Origin: Cherax quadricarinatus
Lineage: Eukaryota; Arthropoda; Malacostraca; Decapoda; Parastacidae
Reading direction: 5' to 3'
Length of the DNA: 64,000 nt
Assembly (NCBI RefSeq): GCF_038502225.1
Contig: NW_027195398.1
Coordinates: 1 to 64,000 of the forward strand
The translations under genes and the position numbers were made by a program. The notes below the pieces were generated by a model. The model did no database searches. It had not been told where the DNA came from and saw only the letters and a program-made list of their open reading frames with translations. Each line of letters begins with the position of its first letter. Within the stretch, counting starts at the first letter, position 1. Below, piece after piece: positions 38,905 to 47,194 of the stretch.

Positions 38905-39500
38905 ATTTTACACACTGAATGTTGTGGTGCACTATGTTGCAGAGATATATAGCACACTTTGTTGCAGAGATATATGGCACACTGAATGTTGTGGTGCACT
39001 ATGTTGCAGAGATATATGGCGCACTGAATGTTGTGTGCACTATGTTGCAGAGATGTTGTGGTGCACTATGTTGCAGAGATATATGGCACACTGAATGTTG
39101 TGGTGCACTGTTGCAGAGATATATAGCACACTGAATGTTGTGGTGCACTATGCTGCAGAGATATATGGCACACCGAATGTTGTGGTGCACTATGTTGCAG
39201 AGATATATGGCACACAGAATGTTGTGCACACTGTGCATGTATGTTGCAGAGATATATGGCACACTGAATGTTGTGGTGCACTATGTTGCAGAGATATATA
39301 GCACACTGAATGTTGTGGTGCACTATGTTGCCTGAATGTTGTGGTGCACTATGTTGCAGAGATATATGGCACACTGAATGTTGTGGTGCACTATGTTGCA
39401 GAGATATATGGCACACTGAATGTTGTGGTGCACTATGTTGCAGAGATATATGGCACACTGAATGTTGTGGTGCACTATGTTGCAGAGATATATAGCACAA
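38905..39500. repeat. 42-bp minisatellite, about 14 copies
   Basis: The unit contains 'gatatatggcacactgaatg' and 'ttgtggtgcactatgttgca'. Truncated copies lie near 39045 and 39330. Confidence 0.93.
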
Positions 39501-39900
39501 AGTCAGTAAGTGATGAAAAAGACACAATTGTGGAAAGGAACTATTGAATGAAGAAGTTTGTTTCACAGGTGAAAGTTCCTCTCTGTTGTTATGTGTTTTT
39601 TCACCACCATTGTTGTGTTGTGATGTGCATAAAGTCTGTCTGATACACTAGAGTTAATAACACTGTATGTAACCTGTTTGGTAAATATCTTATTAAAGAC
39701 TTTTTGGCAGGATTCATTTCTTAGGATTCTGTTGGTAGGATTCAAGTGTATAAGTCTGGACGATATTGGAAGAATACTACTGGAAGTATTGTTACCAGAA
39801 GACTAATTGTAGAAGACCTCTAGAAGGTATCTGTTGGAAATAGTGCTGCAGAACTCTGTTGGTAAAAGACTTAAGGCAGCGGTTCGTTTGTTACGTACAA
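39501..39900. other. Gene-free sequence
   Basis: Non-tandem, with loosely repeated 'ggtaggattc' and 'gaagac' words. No supported gene. Confidence 0.5.
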
Positions 39901-40160
39901 GATGACTCAAGTCAGCTGGTATTATAGTAATAAACAAAACAAAAAAGTAACAAATAAAACAGGACAGTTACATATAAAGCAGTATAGTGACACCTAAATA
40001 AGTACAATAAAACATAAAACAGCATAGTAACGCATGAAACAGCATAGTAACGCATGAAACAGCATAATAGCACATAAAAAATTATATAACGTAAAACATT
40101 ACAGCAACACAGAAGAACAGCATAACAAAACAGAAGTAAATCAAAATAACAATGTTACAA
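39901..40160. repeat. Degenerate ~20-bp repeats leading into the 26-bp array
   Basis: Copies of 'acagcatagtaacgcatgaa' and looser relatives. Confidence 0.7.
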
Positions 40161-40162
40161 CA

Positions 40163-41190
40163 GACACGACCAGTACAGTACAATAACACAGAAGACCAGT
40201 ACAGTACAATAACACAGAAGACCAGTACAGTACAATAACACAGAAGACCAGTACAGTACAATAACACAGAAGACCAGTACAGTACAATAACACAGAAGAC
40301 CAGTACAGTACAATAACACAGAAGACCAGTACAGTACAATAACACAGAAGACCAGTACAGTACAATAACACAGAAGACCAGTACAGTACAATAACACAGA
40401 AGACCAGTACAGTACAATAACACAGAAGACCAGTACAGTACAATAACACAGAAGACCAGTACAGTACAATAACACAGAAGACCAGTACAGTACAATAACA
40501 CAGAAGACCAGTACAGTACAATAACACAGAAGACCAGTACAGTACAATAACACAGAAGACCAGTACAGTACAATAACACAGAAGACCAGTACAGTACAAT
40601 AACACAGAAGACCAGTACAGTACAATAACACAGAAGACCAGTACAGTACAATAACACAGAAGACCAGTACAGTACAATAACACAGAAGACCAGTACAGTA
40701 CAATAACACAGAAGACCAGTACAGTACAATAACACAGAAGACCAGTACAGTACAATAACACAGAAGACCAGTACAGTACAATAACACAGAAGACCAGTAC
40801 AGTACAATAACACAGAAGACCAGTACAGTACAATAACACAGAAGACCAGTACAGTACAATAACACACAAGACCAGTACAGTACAATAACACAGAAGACCA
40901 GTACAGTACAATAACACAGAAGACCAGTACAGTACAATAACACAGAAGACCAGTACAGTACAATAACACAGAAGACCAGTACAGTACAATAACACAGAAG
41001 ACCAGTACAGTACAATAACACAGAAGACCAGTACAGTACAATAACACAGAAGACCAGTACAGTACAATAACACAGAAGACCAGTACAGTACAATAACACA
41101 GAAGACCAGTACAGTACAATAACACAGAAGACCAGTACAGTACAATAACACAGAAGACCAGTACAGTACAATAACACAGAAGACCAGTAC
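40163..41190. repeat. 26-bp minisatellite, about 39 copies, left of the Gypsy element
   Basis: The unit contains 'accagtacagtacaataac' and 'acagaag'. It is almost perfectly homogeneous, with one visible variant copy near 40863. The same array resumes at 46868 on the other side of the Gypsy element. Minus-strand frames of about 340 codons are repeat translations. Confidence 0.97.
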
Positions 41191-41211
41191 TTGAAATCCT
41201 AGGTTGTAATA
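41191..41211 (+). repeat. Remnant of the Gypsy 5' LTR (last ~20 bp)
   Basis: Identical to 46848-46868 at the end of the putative 3' LTR. Immediately upstream is the 26-bp array, so the rest of the 5' LTR is missing. Confidence 0.6.
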
Positions 41212-41229
41212 TGGGTAGCCTGTCCGAGA
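41212..41229 (+). promoter_or_regulatory. Candidate primer-binding site
   Basis: The bases directly after the LTR remnant begin 'tgggtagcctgtccgag'. A 'TGG' start right after the 5' LTR is typical of a site that pairs with a tRNA 3' CCA end. I cannot name the tRNA from sequence alone. Confidence 0.35.
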
Positions 41230-41479
41230 GCTGGAGCTGGACTTAGAGAAACGGTTGAGCTTAGGGTGAAGCTTGTAGCAGGAACATTGTGTAGCTTGCT
41301 GTCTCGCTTCGCTTTACAATTTTTGCGTGTCAGTTGCTTATGATCAGCCTTGCTATTGTGTGATCGTTCAACAGCTCGCTACTAGCTTGTTCAGTGTGCT
41401 CGCTTCGCTACGGTCAATCTTGTGTGCAGTCGGCTTTGCTTGTATGCGTATTCTGGAATCGTACTGTGCATAGCTAAGC

Positions 41480-44400
41480 GTGTTCTGCAAATTAACGTGT
41501 TACGTTGGGGTATTCGTACTGTGCATAGCGAATAACTTATGCCACCTAGACGAGTCAGACGCCTGGTGTCGGCATATACTTTGCATAACCTACCTAAATT
41601 GTCCCTACAGCGTTGTTGGCAAATTGCTCGTTCCATTGGCATTCCCTATAAACGCACTCTTACAGCTGCGCAACTGCGTTCACTTATTGCTGACAAACTT
41701 ATTGAAGAAGAGATGGCACATCAAACTCCTCCCTCTACGGGAGCTAGGGAAAAAAACTCCTATGTTCTCGCATGAGGAAGATGATACACCTACGGAGCAA
41801 GATGGCCAGTATAGTGCAGCTGGGTTGTCTCGAGGTGAATCAGCGTCCTTGGCACTTGAGCTGGCAAAAATCACGCTGGAGCAAACTAGGGAACAGAGAG
41901 CATTCGCAAGGGAAGAATTTGATAGGGAAAGAGAAAGGAGGCAGTTTTCGCATTCTGTAAACGATTTCAGTTTACAAAAAGCAGTACAGCTTGTTCCCCG
42001 CTTCAATGAGGCCGAACCAGAGCAATTTTTCGAAAGCTTCGAAAATCAGGCTCGAGCCTTGAGGTGGCCGGAACAGCACTGGGCAGCGTTGGTTCATACA
42101 GCATTATTGGGTAAGGCACAGGAATTTACGTCGGTATTAACTGACGCTGAATTCTCTGATTATCAAATAGTGAAGACCACAGTGTTGGGAGCATATACAT
42201 GTATCCCAGCTAAATATCGTAAGACCTTCAAATTGAACAGGCGGCAGCTTGGTCAATCCCTGGTGGACTTTGTGAGACAGCAAATCAAAGCTTTTACCAG
42301 CTGGTATAAAGCGAGTGCTGTCTCTAACTTTGAGGAGCTGGTGCAGCTTATTCTGATTGATAACCTGCTGGAGTCTGTGGGACCCGAGGTTCGTGTCTTT
42401 CTGCAGGATCGTGACTTAACCACTGCATTGGAGGCAGCCAGGTGGGCTGATACCTTCGAAACGAACCGCTCCTTGTCCGAGCAGTCCCGTCTCTCTTTTC
42501 AACAGTCTGGCGTGAGCAGAGATCGACAACATTGGAGAATGAAGTGCCAGCCGGAGGGAGAGCGTCTACGTCATCCAAATAAGTCACCTGGTGAGCCACG
42601 CTTCTCAACATATGGTTCCCCTGCGGAGAGGCAAACTACTTATGGAACATCTCGACAACAATATCCAGAGAGGCACCAGCCAGAACGACACCACTTGCAA
42701 CGTCATCAGGGAGTAAAGGGCAAGCCTGTCGTCTGCTTCAGGTGTAATAAAGTAGGTCACATCAGTTCCAACTGCCCCCAAAAACCTCAACCCATCGGGA
42801 AAATCTCTAATATCCCTAGTAACATGTCCCCTAGAGAAGTAGAAAAAGGTATGGCCCCTTATTATTGCGAAAGTCTTATTTCCCTTCAGGAAAACTCAGA
42901 ACCAACTAAAGTAAATACCTTTAGAGATACTGGAGCTTATTGCTCACTTGTCAGAGAAGGAATATTACTCCTTTCAGAGAATACTTCTTTGAATTCCTCA
43001 GTTTTATTGGAAGCATTTGGAGGAGCTATATATTCTGTTCCTTTGCATAAAATTTATGTACAGTGCAAATATTACACTGGGTACTTGACTGTAGGTGTCT
43101 CAAAAGGATTTCCCATGAAAAATGCCATGCTATTACTGGGTAATAACATTACTACTGTTAGTTCGTGTCCTGAACCTATAATGATTAATGCTTCTCCAGT
43201 GTTGGCCATAACTCGGGCAACATCCCAAGGGTTGTCTGGAGAGAATGTTGACCTATCCTTGGACGCCTCCGATCTCGGAATAGCCACATTGTTTTACGAG
43301 GAAAACTGGCCAGAGCCTCGTAGATCAAGTGAACAGACCCCGATCAAGCCTTCCTATTCCCAGGTTGCAGGATTGCCAGATGTCTCTGTTTCCATGCCCG
43401 AGGGACTGTCCTTCCGGGAGGAACAACGAAAGGACCCTTCTTTAAAATTCGCTTTTGAGGTAGCCATGGGTAAATCCTCTTTGGGTCATCCAGTCAAGTA
43501 TGAAGTTAAAAATGATTATTTGGTCTGCACTGAGACTGGTAAGGAGATAGAGGGCCGGCAATTATACGACAGGTTAGTGGTTCCAACCAAGTATAGACCT
43601 CAGATATTAAATATAGCTCATAATACGTCATTAGGAGGTCACTTAGGAATTACAAAAACCTTGTATAGAATCACAAAAGAATTTTATTGGCCAAAATTAA
43701 AGAAAGATGTAAAGAATCATATTAGGTGTTGCCGAGAATGTCAGCAAGTTGGAAAACCTGGACATTCCATTAAACCTGCACCTCTCCAACCCATACCTGC
43801 TGATGGAGAACCTTTTGCAGATTTAATTATAGATTGTGTAGGTCCACTACCTAAGTCAAAGTCTGAAAACCAGTATTTATTTACAATTATGGATAAAGTA
43901 ACCAGATATCCTGAAGCAATCCCTATGCGTAGTATCAATACTAAAGCTATTCTCAAAGCTTTAACAAAATTCATTTCTTGTTTTGGCATTCCTAAAACTA
44001 TACAAAGTGATCAAGGTACTAACTTCACTGCCAAAGCATTTAGGGAAGTATTAACTAGGTTAGGGATAATTCACAACTTATCCACTGCCTATCACCCTCA
44101 GTCCCAAGGCGCCTTGGAAAGATTCCACCAAACATTAAAAACAATGATGAGAAGTTTTTGCATGCACTTTCCGACAGATTGGGATGAATCTCTACCGTTG
44201 TTGCTGTTCTCAGTACGAGAGACGGTGCAAGAGTCTACAGGGTATAGTCCGTTTGAGCTGATCTTTGGGCACAATGTACGAGGTCCTCTTCGGGTGCTCA
44301 AAGAAGGATGGATGGGAGAAGACGTAAGCTCAGCACTCTACAACCCGTCTTCAAGGTTGCAGGTGGCACGTGAGTTAGCCAAGGCTAACCTAAAGACAGC

Positions 44401-45313
44401 TCAAAGTAAGATGAAACAGAGGTATGACAGAAGTGCACAATTCCGCTCCTTCCATCCAGGAGACAAGGTGTTGGTGCAGGAACCTATACCTGGCCACACC
44501 TTGAAAGCTAGATTTACGGGACCTATGCAGATAGTAAGTAGATTATCTGATTTAAATTATGTGGTAGCTCCCATTGATAAGACCTCAAAAACAAAAACTT
44601 ACCACATTAATCAAATCAAGGCCTTCCATACACCAGATAAAGTCCCAGTAATGACTCTGTCCTCTACCTCTGAGGACGACTCTGACTCTTTGCACTCTAT
44701 CTCTGAAATTAATACTAAACTTTCAAATTCTGTCCTCCTCAAGGATCCTAGCCCGTTAATGGATGGATTATCTGAAATACAAGCAACCAATTTAACTGAG
44801 CTTCTACAGTCATATCCTAATATTTTTTCGGATGTGCCGAAAAAATGTACGTTAGGTTACCATGATGTAGATGTGGGAAAATCTAAACCAATTAAACTCT
44901 CCCCCTACAGAGCTAATCCTGAAAAGCAAAGGCTACTTCAGCAGGAAGTAGACTTCTTGTTAGAACATGGTTTAGTGGAGGAGTCATCTAGTCCATGGGC
45001 TTCACCGTGCATCCTAGTAAAAAAGGCTGATGGAGGGTTTCGTATGTGCACAGACTACCGTAAAGTGAACGAGGTCACAATTACAGATGCTTACCCTCTT
45101 CCTCGTCTGGATGACGTAATTGACTTTGTGGGTAAGGCTACTTTTGTGTCCAAATTAGATCTCCTTAAAGGTTACTATCAGGTACCTTTGACAGATAAGG
45201 CAAAGGAAATCTCTGCCTTCGTAATTCCAGGAGGTCATTATCAGTATACAGTTACCCCCTTCGGAATGAAAAATTCCCCCTCTTCATTCCAGAAACATCC
45301 ATCAGGCTATTAA
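41480..45313 (+). CDS. Gag-pol, main open frame: gag, protease, integrase, start of RT
   Basis: 1277 residues by the first ATG; the first ~93 are probably leader read in the wrong frame (see 41539-41775). Residues ~95-150 are charged and coiled-coil-like. Residues ~175-330 resemble the SCAN-like capsid region of Gmr1-type gag. A CCHC knuckle, C-x2-C-x4-H-x4-C, is at 419-432. Protease has 'DTGA' at 483-486 (the common form is DSG) and 'LLLGNN' about 70 residues on. Integrase has the zinc site H714, H721, C751, C754 and the triad D785, D844, E880 with 35 residues between the last two. A GPF-like segment near 1010 follows. RT begins about 1120, with the first catalytic Asp at 1227 in 'KLDLLKGYYQ'. 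The frame ends at 45313 because of a frameshift near 45290, before the RT active-site box. Spacing otherwise looks normal. Confidence 0.9.
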   Translation: MFCKLTCYVGVFVLCIANNLCHLDESDAWCRHILCITYLNCPYSVVGKLLVPLAFPINALLQLRNCVHLLLTNLLKKRWHIKLLPLRELGKKTPMFSHEEDDTPTEQDGQYSAAGLSRGESASLALELAKITLEQTREQRAFAREEFDRERERRQFSHSVNDFSLQKAVQLVPRFNEAEPEQFFESFENQARALRWPEQHWAALVHTALLGKAQEFTSVLTDAEFSDYQIVKTTVLGAYTCIPAKYRKTFKLNRRQLGQSLVDFVRQQIKAFTSWYKASAVSNFEELVQLILIDNLLESVGPEVRVFLQDRDLTTALEAARWADTFETNRSLSEQSRLSFQQSGVSRDRQHWRMKCQPEGERLRHPNKSPGEPRFSTYGSPAERQTTYGTSRQQYPERHQPERHHLQRHQGVKGKPVVCFRCNKVGHISSNCPQKPQPIGKISNIPSNMSPREVEKGMAPYYCESLISLQENSEPTKVNTFRDTGAYCSLVREGILLLSENTSLNSSVLLEAFGGAIYSVPLHKIYVQCKYYTGYLTVGVSKGFPMKNAMLLLGNNITTVSSCPEPIMINASPVLAITRATSQGLSGENVDLSLDASDLGIATLFYEENWPEPRRSSEQTPIKPSYSQVAGLPDVSVSMPEGLSFREEQRKDPSLKFAFEVAMGKSSLGHPVKYEVKNDYLVCTETGKEIEGRQLYDRLVVPTKYRPQILNIAHNTSLGGHLGITKTLYRITKEFYWPKLKKDVKNHIRCCRECQQVGKPGHSIKPAPLQPIPADGEPFADLIIDCVGPLPKSKSENQYLFTIMDKVTRYPEAIPMRSINTKAILKALTKFISCFGIPKTIQSDQGTNFTAKAFREVLTRLGIIHNLSTAYHPQSQGALERFHQTLKTMMRSFCMHFPTDWDESLPLLLFSVRETVQESTGYSPFELIFGHNVRGPLRVLKEGWMGEDVSSALYNPSSRLQVARELAKANLKTAQSKMKQRYDRSAQFRSFHPGDKVLVQEPIPGHTLKARFTGPMQIVSRLSDLNYVVAPIDKTSKTKTYHINQIKAFHTPDKVPVMTLSSTSEDDSDSLHSISEINTKLSNSVLLKDPSPLMDGLSEIQATNLTELLQSYPNIFSDVPKKCTLGYHDVDVGKSKPIKLSPYRANPEKQRLLQQEVDFLLEHGLVEESSSPWASPCILVKKADGGFRMCTDYRKVNEVTITDAYPLPRLDDVIDFVGKATFVSKLDLLKGYYQVPLTDKAKEISAFVIPGGHYQYTVTPFGMKNSPSSFQKHPSGY
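41539..41775 (+). pseudogene. Gag N-terminus in a shifted frame
   Basis: This frame starts 'MPPRRVRR' and encodes 78 residues with a helical, SAP-like stretch ('LPKLSLQRCWQIARSIGI'). It fits the N-terminus of gag better than the region upstream in the main frame, which looks like translated leader. The frame differs from the main gag-pol frame by one phase, and the A7 tract at 41750-41756 is where they can be connected. A one- or two-base length change there, real or an assembly error, would explain the split. The choice of start is inference from position and composition. Confidence 0.6.
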
Positions 45314-45353
45314 AGGACTTGAAGGCACGGCAGCGTACCTAGATGATATTGTT

Positions 45354-46136
45354 GTGGTGTCTGATACTTGGGATCAACACCTACTTAGACTTAAAGCTCT
45401 GTTTGAGACCTTTAAGAATTCCCAATTAACAGTAAATTTATCTAAATCTTCCTTTGGCCAGGCCACTGTCACTTTTCTAGGCCATGAAGTAGGTAGTGGT
45501 AATGTTGCACCTAAACTTGCTAAAGTTCTTTCGATTAAAGAATATCCAGTTCCTCATGATAGGAAATCTCTTCAACGTTTCCTAGGCATGATCGGATTTT
45601 ACAGAAGATTCTGTAAGAATTTCTCAGATATTGTAGCCCCTCTTACCTCTCTTACCAGTCATAAAGTTCCCTTTAATTGGACGTCAGATTGTAACACTGC
45701 TTTTAATAAAGCAAAAAGATTATTGTGTACTGCACCCATTCTCCTGTCTCCAGACTTCTCCAAACCTTTTTCATTACAGGTTGATGCTTGTGAGTCTGGG
45801 GTTGGGGCGGTACTATTACAAATCGGGAACAAGGAGCTGCAGCCAATCGCATACTTTTCAGCCAAGTTCCAGCCACATCAGAGAGCTTACTCTACCATTG
45901 AAAAAGAAGCCCTCGCGCTGGTACTAGCTTTGGAGCATTTCGATGTTTATGTGGGCCAGACATCGCAGGTGGTCACAGTCTACAGTGATCACAACCCGTT
46001 AGTCTATCTCCAAGCCATGAAGAATCACAACACAAGGCTTATGCGTTGGACGCTCAGGCTGCAGCCCTACAACATAAAAATTAAATATATTGCCGGCAAA
46101 GAAAATGTGTTGGCAGACTCTTTGTCAAGAGTCTAG
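45354..46136 (+). CDS. Gag-pol, distal part: end of RT and RNase H
   Basis: This frame is open from 45270; the first ATG is at 45354. The RT active-site box 'YLDD' is at 45336-45347, upstream of that ATG, so the frame is the continuation of the upstream one and not an independent gene. It includes 'FLGHEV', 'FLGMIGFYRRF' (RT thumb) and RNase H motifs 'LQVDAC', 'IEKEALALV' and 'YSDHNPL', ending 'LADSLSRV'. No chromodomain and no integrase follow, consistent with integrase lying upstream. The two frames overlap at 45270-45316, and a two-base loss or one-base gain near 45290 explains the break. Confidence 0.9.
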   Translation: MVSDTWDQHLLRLKALFETFKNSQLTVNLSKSSFGQATVTFLGHEVGSGNVAPKLAKVLSIKEYPVPHDRKSLQRFLGMIGFYRRFCKNFSDIVAPLTSLTSHKVPFNWTSDCNTAFNKAKRLLCTAPILLSPDFSKPFSLQVDACESGVGAVLLQIGNKELQPIAYFSAKFQPHQRAYSTIEKEALALVLALEHFDVYVGQTSQVVTVYSDHNPLVYLQAMKNHNTRLMRWTLRLQPYNIKIKYIAGKENVLADSLSRV

Positions 46137-46224
46137 TTTAATATTTTATTTAGGTTAGGATGTATTTGTGGTAACCCCCTTTCAAGCTCTTTTTTTTATC
46201 CCCTGATGTGGGTTTTTTTTTTTT
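46137..46224 (+). other. Gypsy 3' untranslated segment
   Basis: A short non-coding stretch after the RNase H stop, with T-rich runs at 46187-46199 and 46212-46224. Confidence 0.6.
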
Positions 46225-46234
46225 AGTGAGGGGA
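46225..46234 (+). promoter_or_regulatory. Candidate polypurine tract
   Basis: 'agtgagggga' sits just after a T12 run and directly before 'tgcgggctacc', where a TG-starting LTR would begin. Purine-rich apart from one T. Confidence 0.5.
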
Positions 46235-46868
46235 TGCGGGCTACCGTCCGCCTGTATCTTGGACCTATGCTAGCCTGTCTGACTGCTGTCTCACTCTAAG
46301 TTTAGGGTTTGGCTTTTGGTCACTAGGAAAGCTGAGCTCTATCTAAGATTTGGATGGTGGAGAGGATAGGCGGTCCCATTATTTTGTGCCATGGTGGCAC
46401 TGTTACCACTGGGAGGTGGCAGCCTAATCCTGAGCCTTCTCGGGGGTGGGGGTGTGGCATGCAAAGAGTACGTAACCTTTATTCGGCGCATGGACACACC
46501 CTCATTTACAGGCTATCTCCCCCAACCAGCGAATCAGGTTGCTAAGAGTTGGTGATGGGGCCCCATCGTTCAACTAGTGACCAGGTTCTAGCCAATAAGA
46601 AGGTGGGATTGGCAATCGCAGAGGTTATGTGGATACCGCTCTCCTGTCTGCCCTTGTCATTCCCATTCTAGAGCTGGTTGAGCATGGTCTGCTATCTTGT
46701 GGCTTCTATTTCTGCCTTGCTTACCGTGACGTGCACTATACTTATTACTGTACATAGTGTACATATTGCTGTTCTAAATTGGTGAAGGATAATATAAGTC
46801 TAAACTTTTTCTGCTGTGTTTCTTTTGCTCCCTGGGATAACAGGCCTTTGAAATCCTAGGTTGTAATA
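46235..46868 (+). repeat. Putative 3' LTR of the Gypsy element
   Basis: It begins 'tgcgggctaccgtccgcctg' after the purine tract and ends 'aatcctaggttgtaata', the sequence also found at 41191-41211. Length about 634 bp. It contains CCAAT-type words ('gccaataag', 'gggattggc', about 46591-46616), plausible for a promoter. The last ~100 bp are also found at 18111-18218. The ends lack the usual terminal CA, so the exact borders are uncertain. Confidence 0.6.
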
Positions 46869-47190
46869 CCAGTACAGTACAATAACACAGAAGACCAGTA
46901 CAGTACAATAACACAGAAGACCAGTACAGTAGAATAACACAAGACCAGAACAGTACAATAACACAGAAGACCAGTACAGTAGAATAACACAAGACCAGTA
47001 CAGTACAATAACACACAAGACCAGTACAGTACAATAACACGCAAGACCAGAACAGTACTATAACACAGAAGACCAGTACAGTAGAATAACACAAGACCAG
47101 CACAGTACAATAACACAGAAGACTAGTAGAGTACAGTAACTCAGAAGATAAGTTCAGAACAGTAACACAAAAGACTTGTACAGTACAATA
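46868..47190. repeat. 26-bp minisatellite, right of the Gypsy element
   Basis: Same unit as 40163-41190, with more variants (22-bp shortened copies such as 'cagtagaataacacaagacc'). Confidence 0.92.
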
Positions 47191-47194
47191 ACTT

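Larger units (their letters stand above)
41191..46868 (+). mobile_element. Ty3/Gypsy LTR retrotransposon with integrase upstream of RT (Gmr1-like order)
   Basis: Coding order, read directly: gag with CCHC knuckle, protease, integrase, RT, RNase H. In most Gypsy elements integrase follows RNase H; integrase before RT is the arrangement of the Gmr1 group. The element is nearly full length (5.7 kb), with a putative 634-bp 3' LTR but only about 20 bp of 5' LTR, and two frameshifts. The repeated segment at both ends (41191-41211 and 46848-46868, 'ttgaaatcctaggttgtaat') fits the end of the LTR. It lies between two parts of a 26-bp array. It is defective as it stands, although the catalytic residues of all enzyme domains that I checked are present. 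Confidence 0.9.

Noticed and set aside
41191..46868. 21-bp direct repeat at both ends taken as a target-site duplication
   Set aside because: Gypsy elements make 4-6-bp duplications, and the same word occurs inside a longer LTR-like fragment at 18111-18218, so it is better read as the LTR end.
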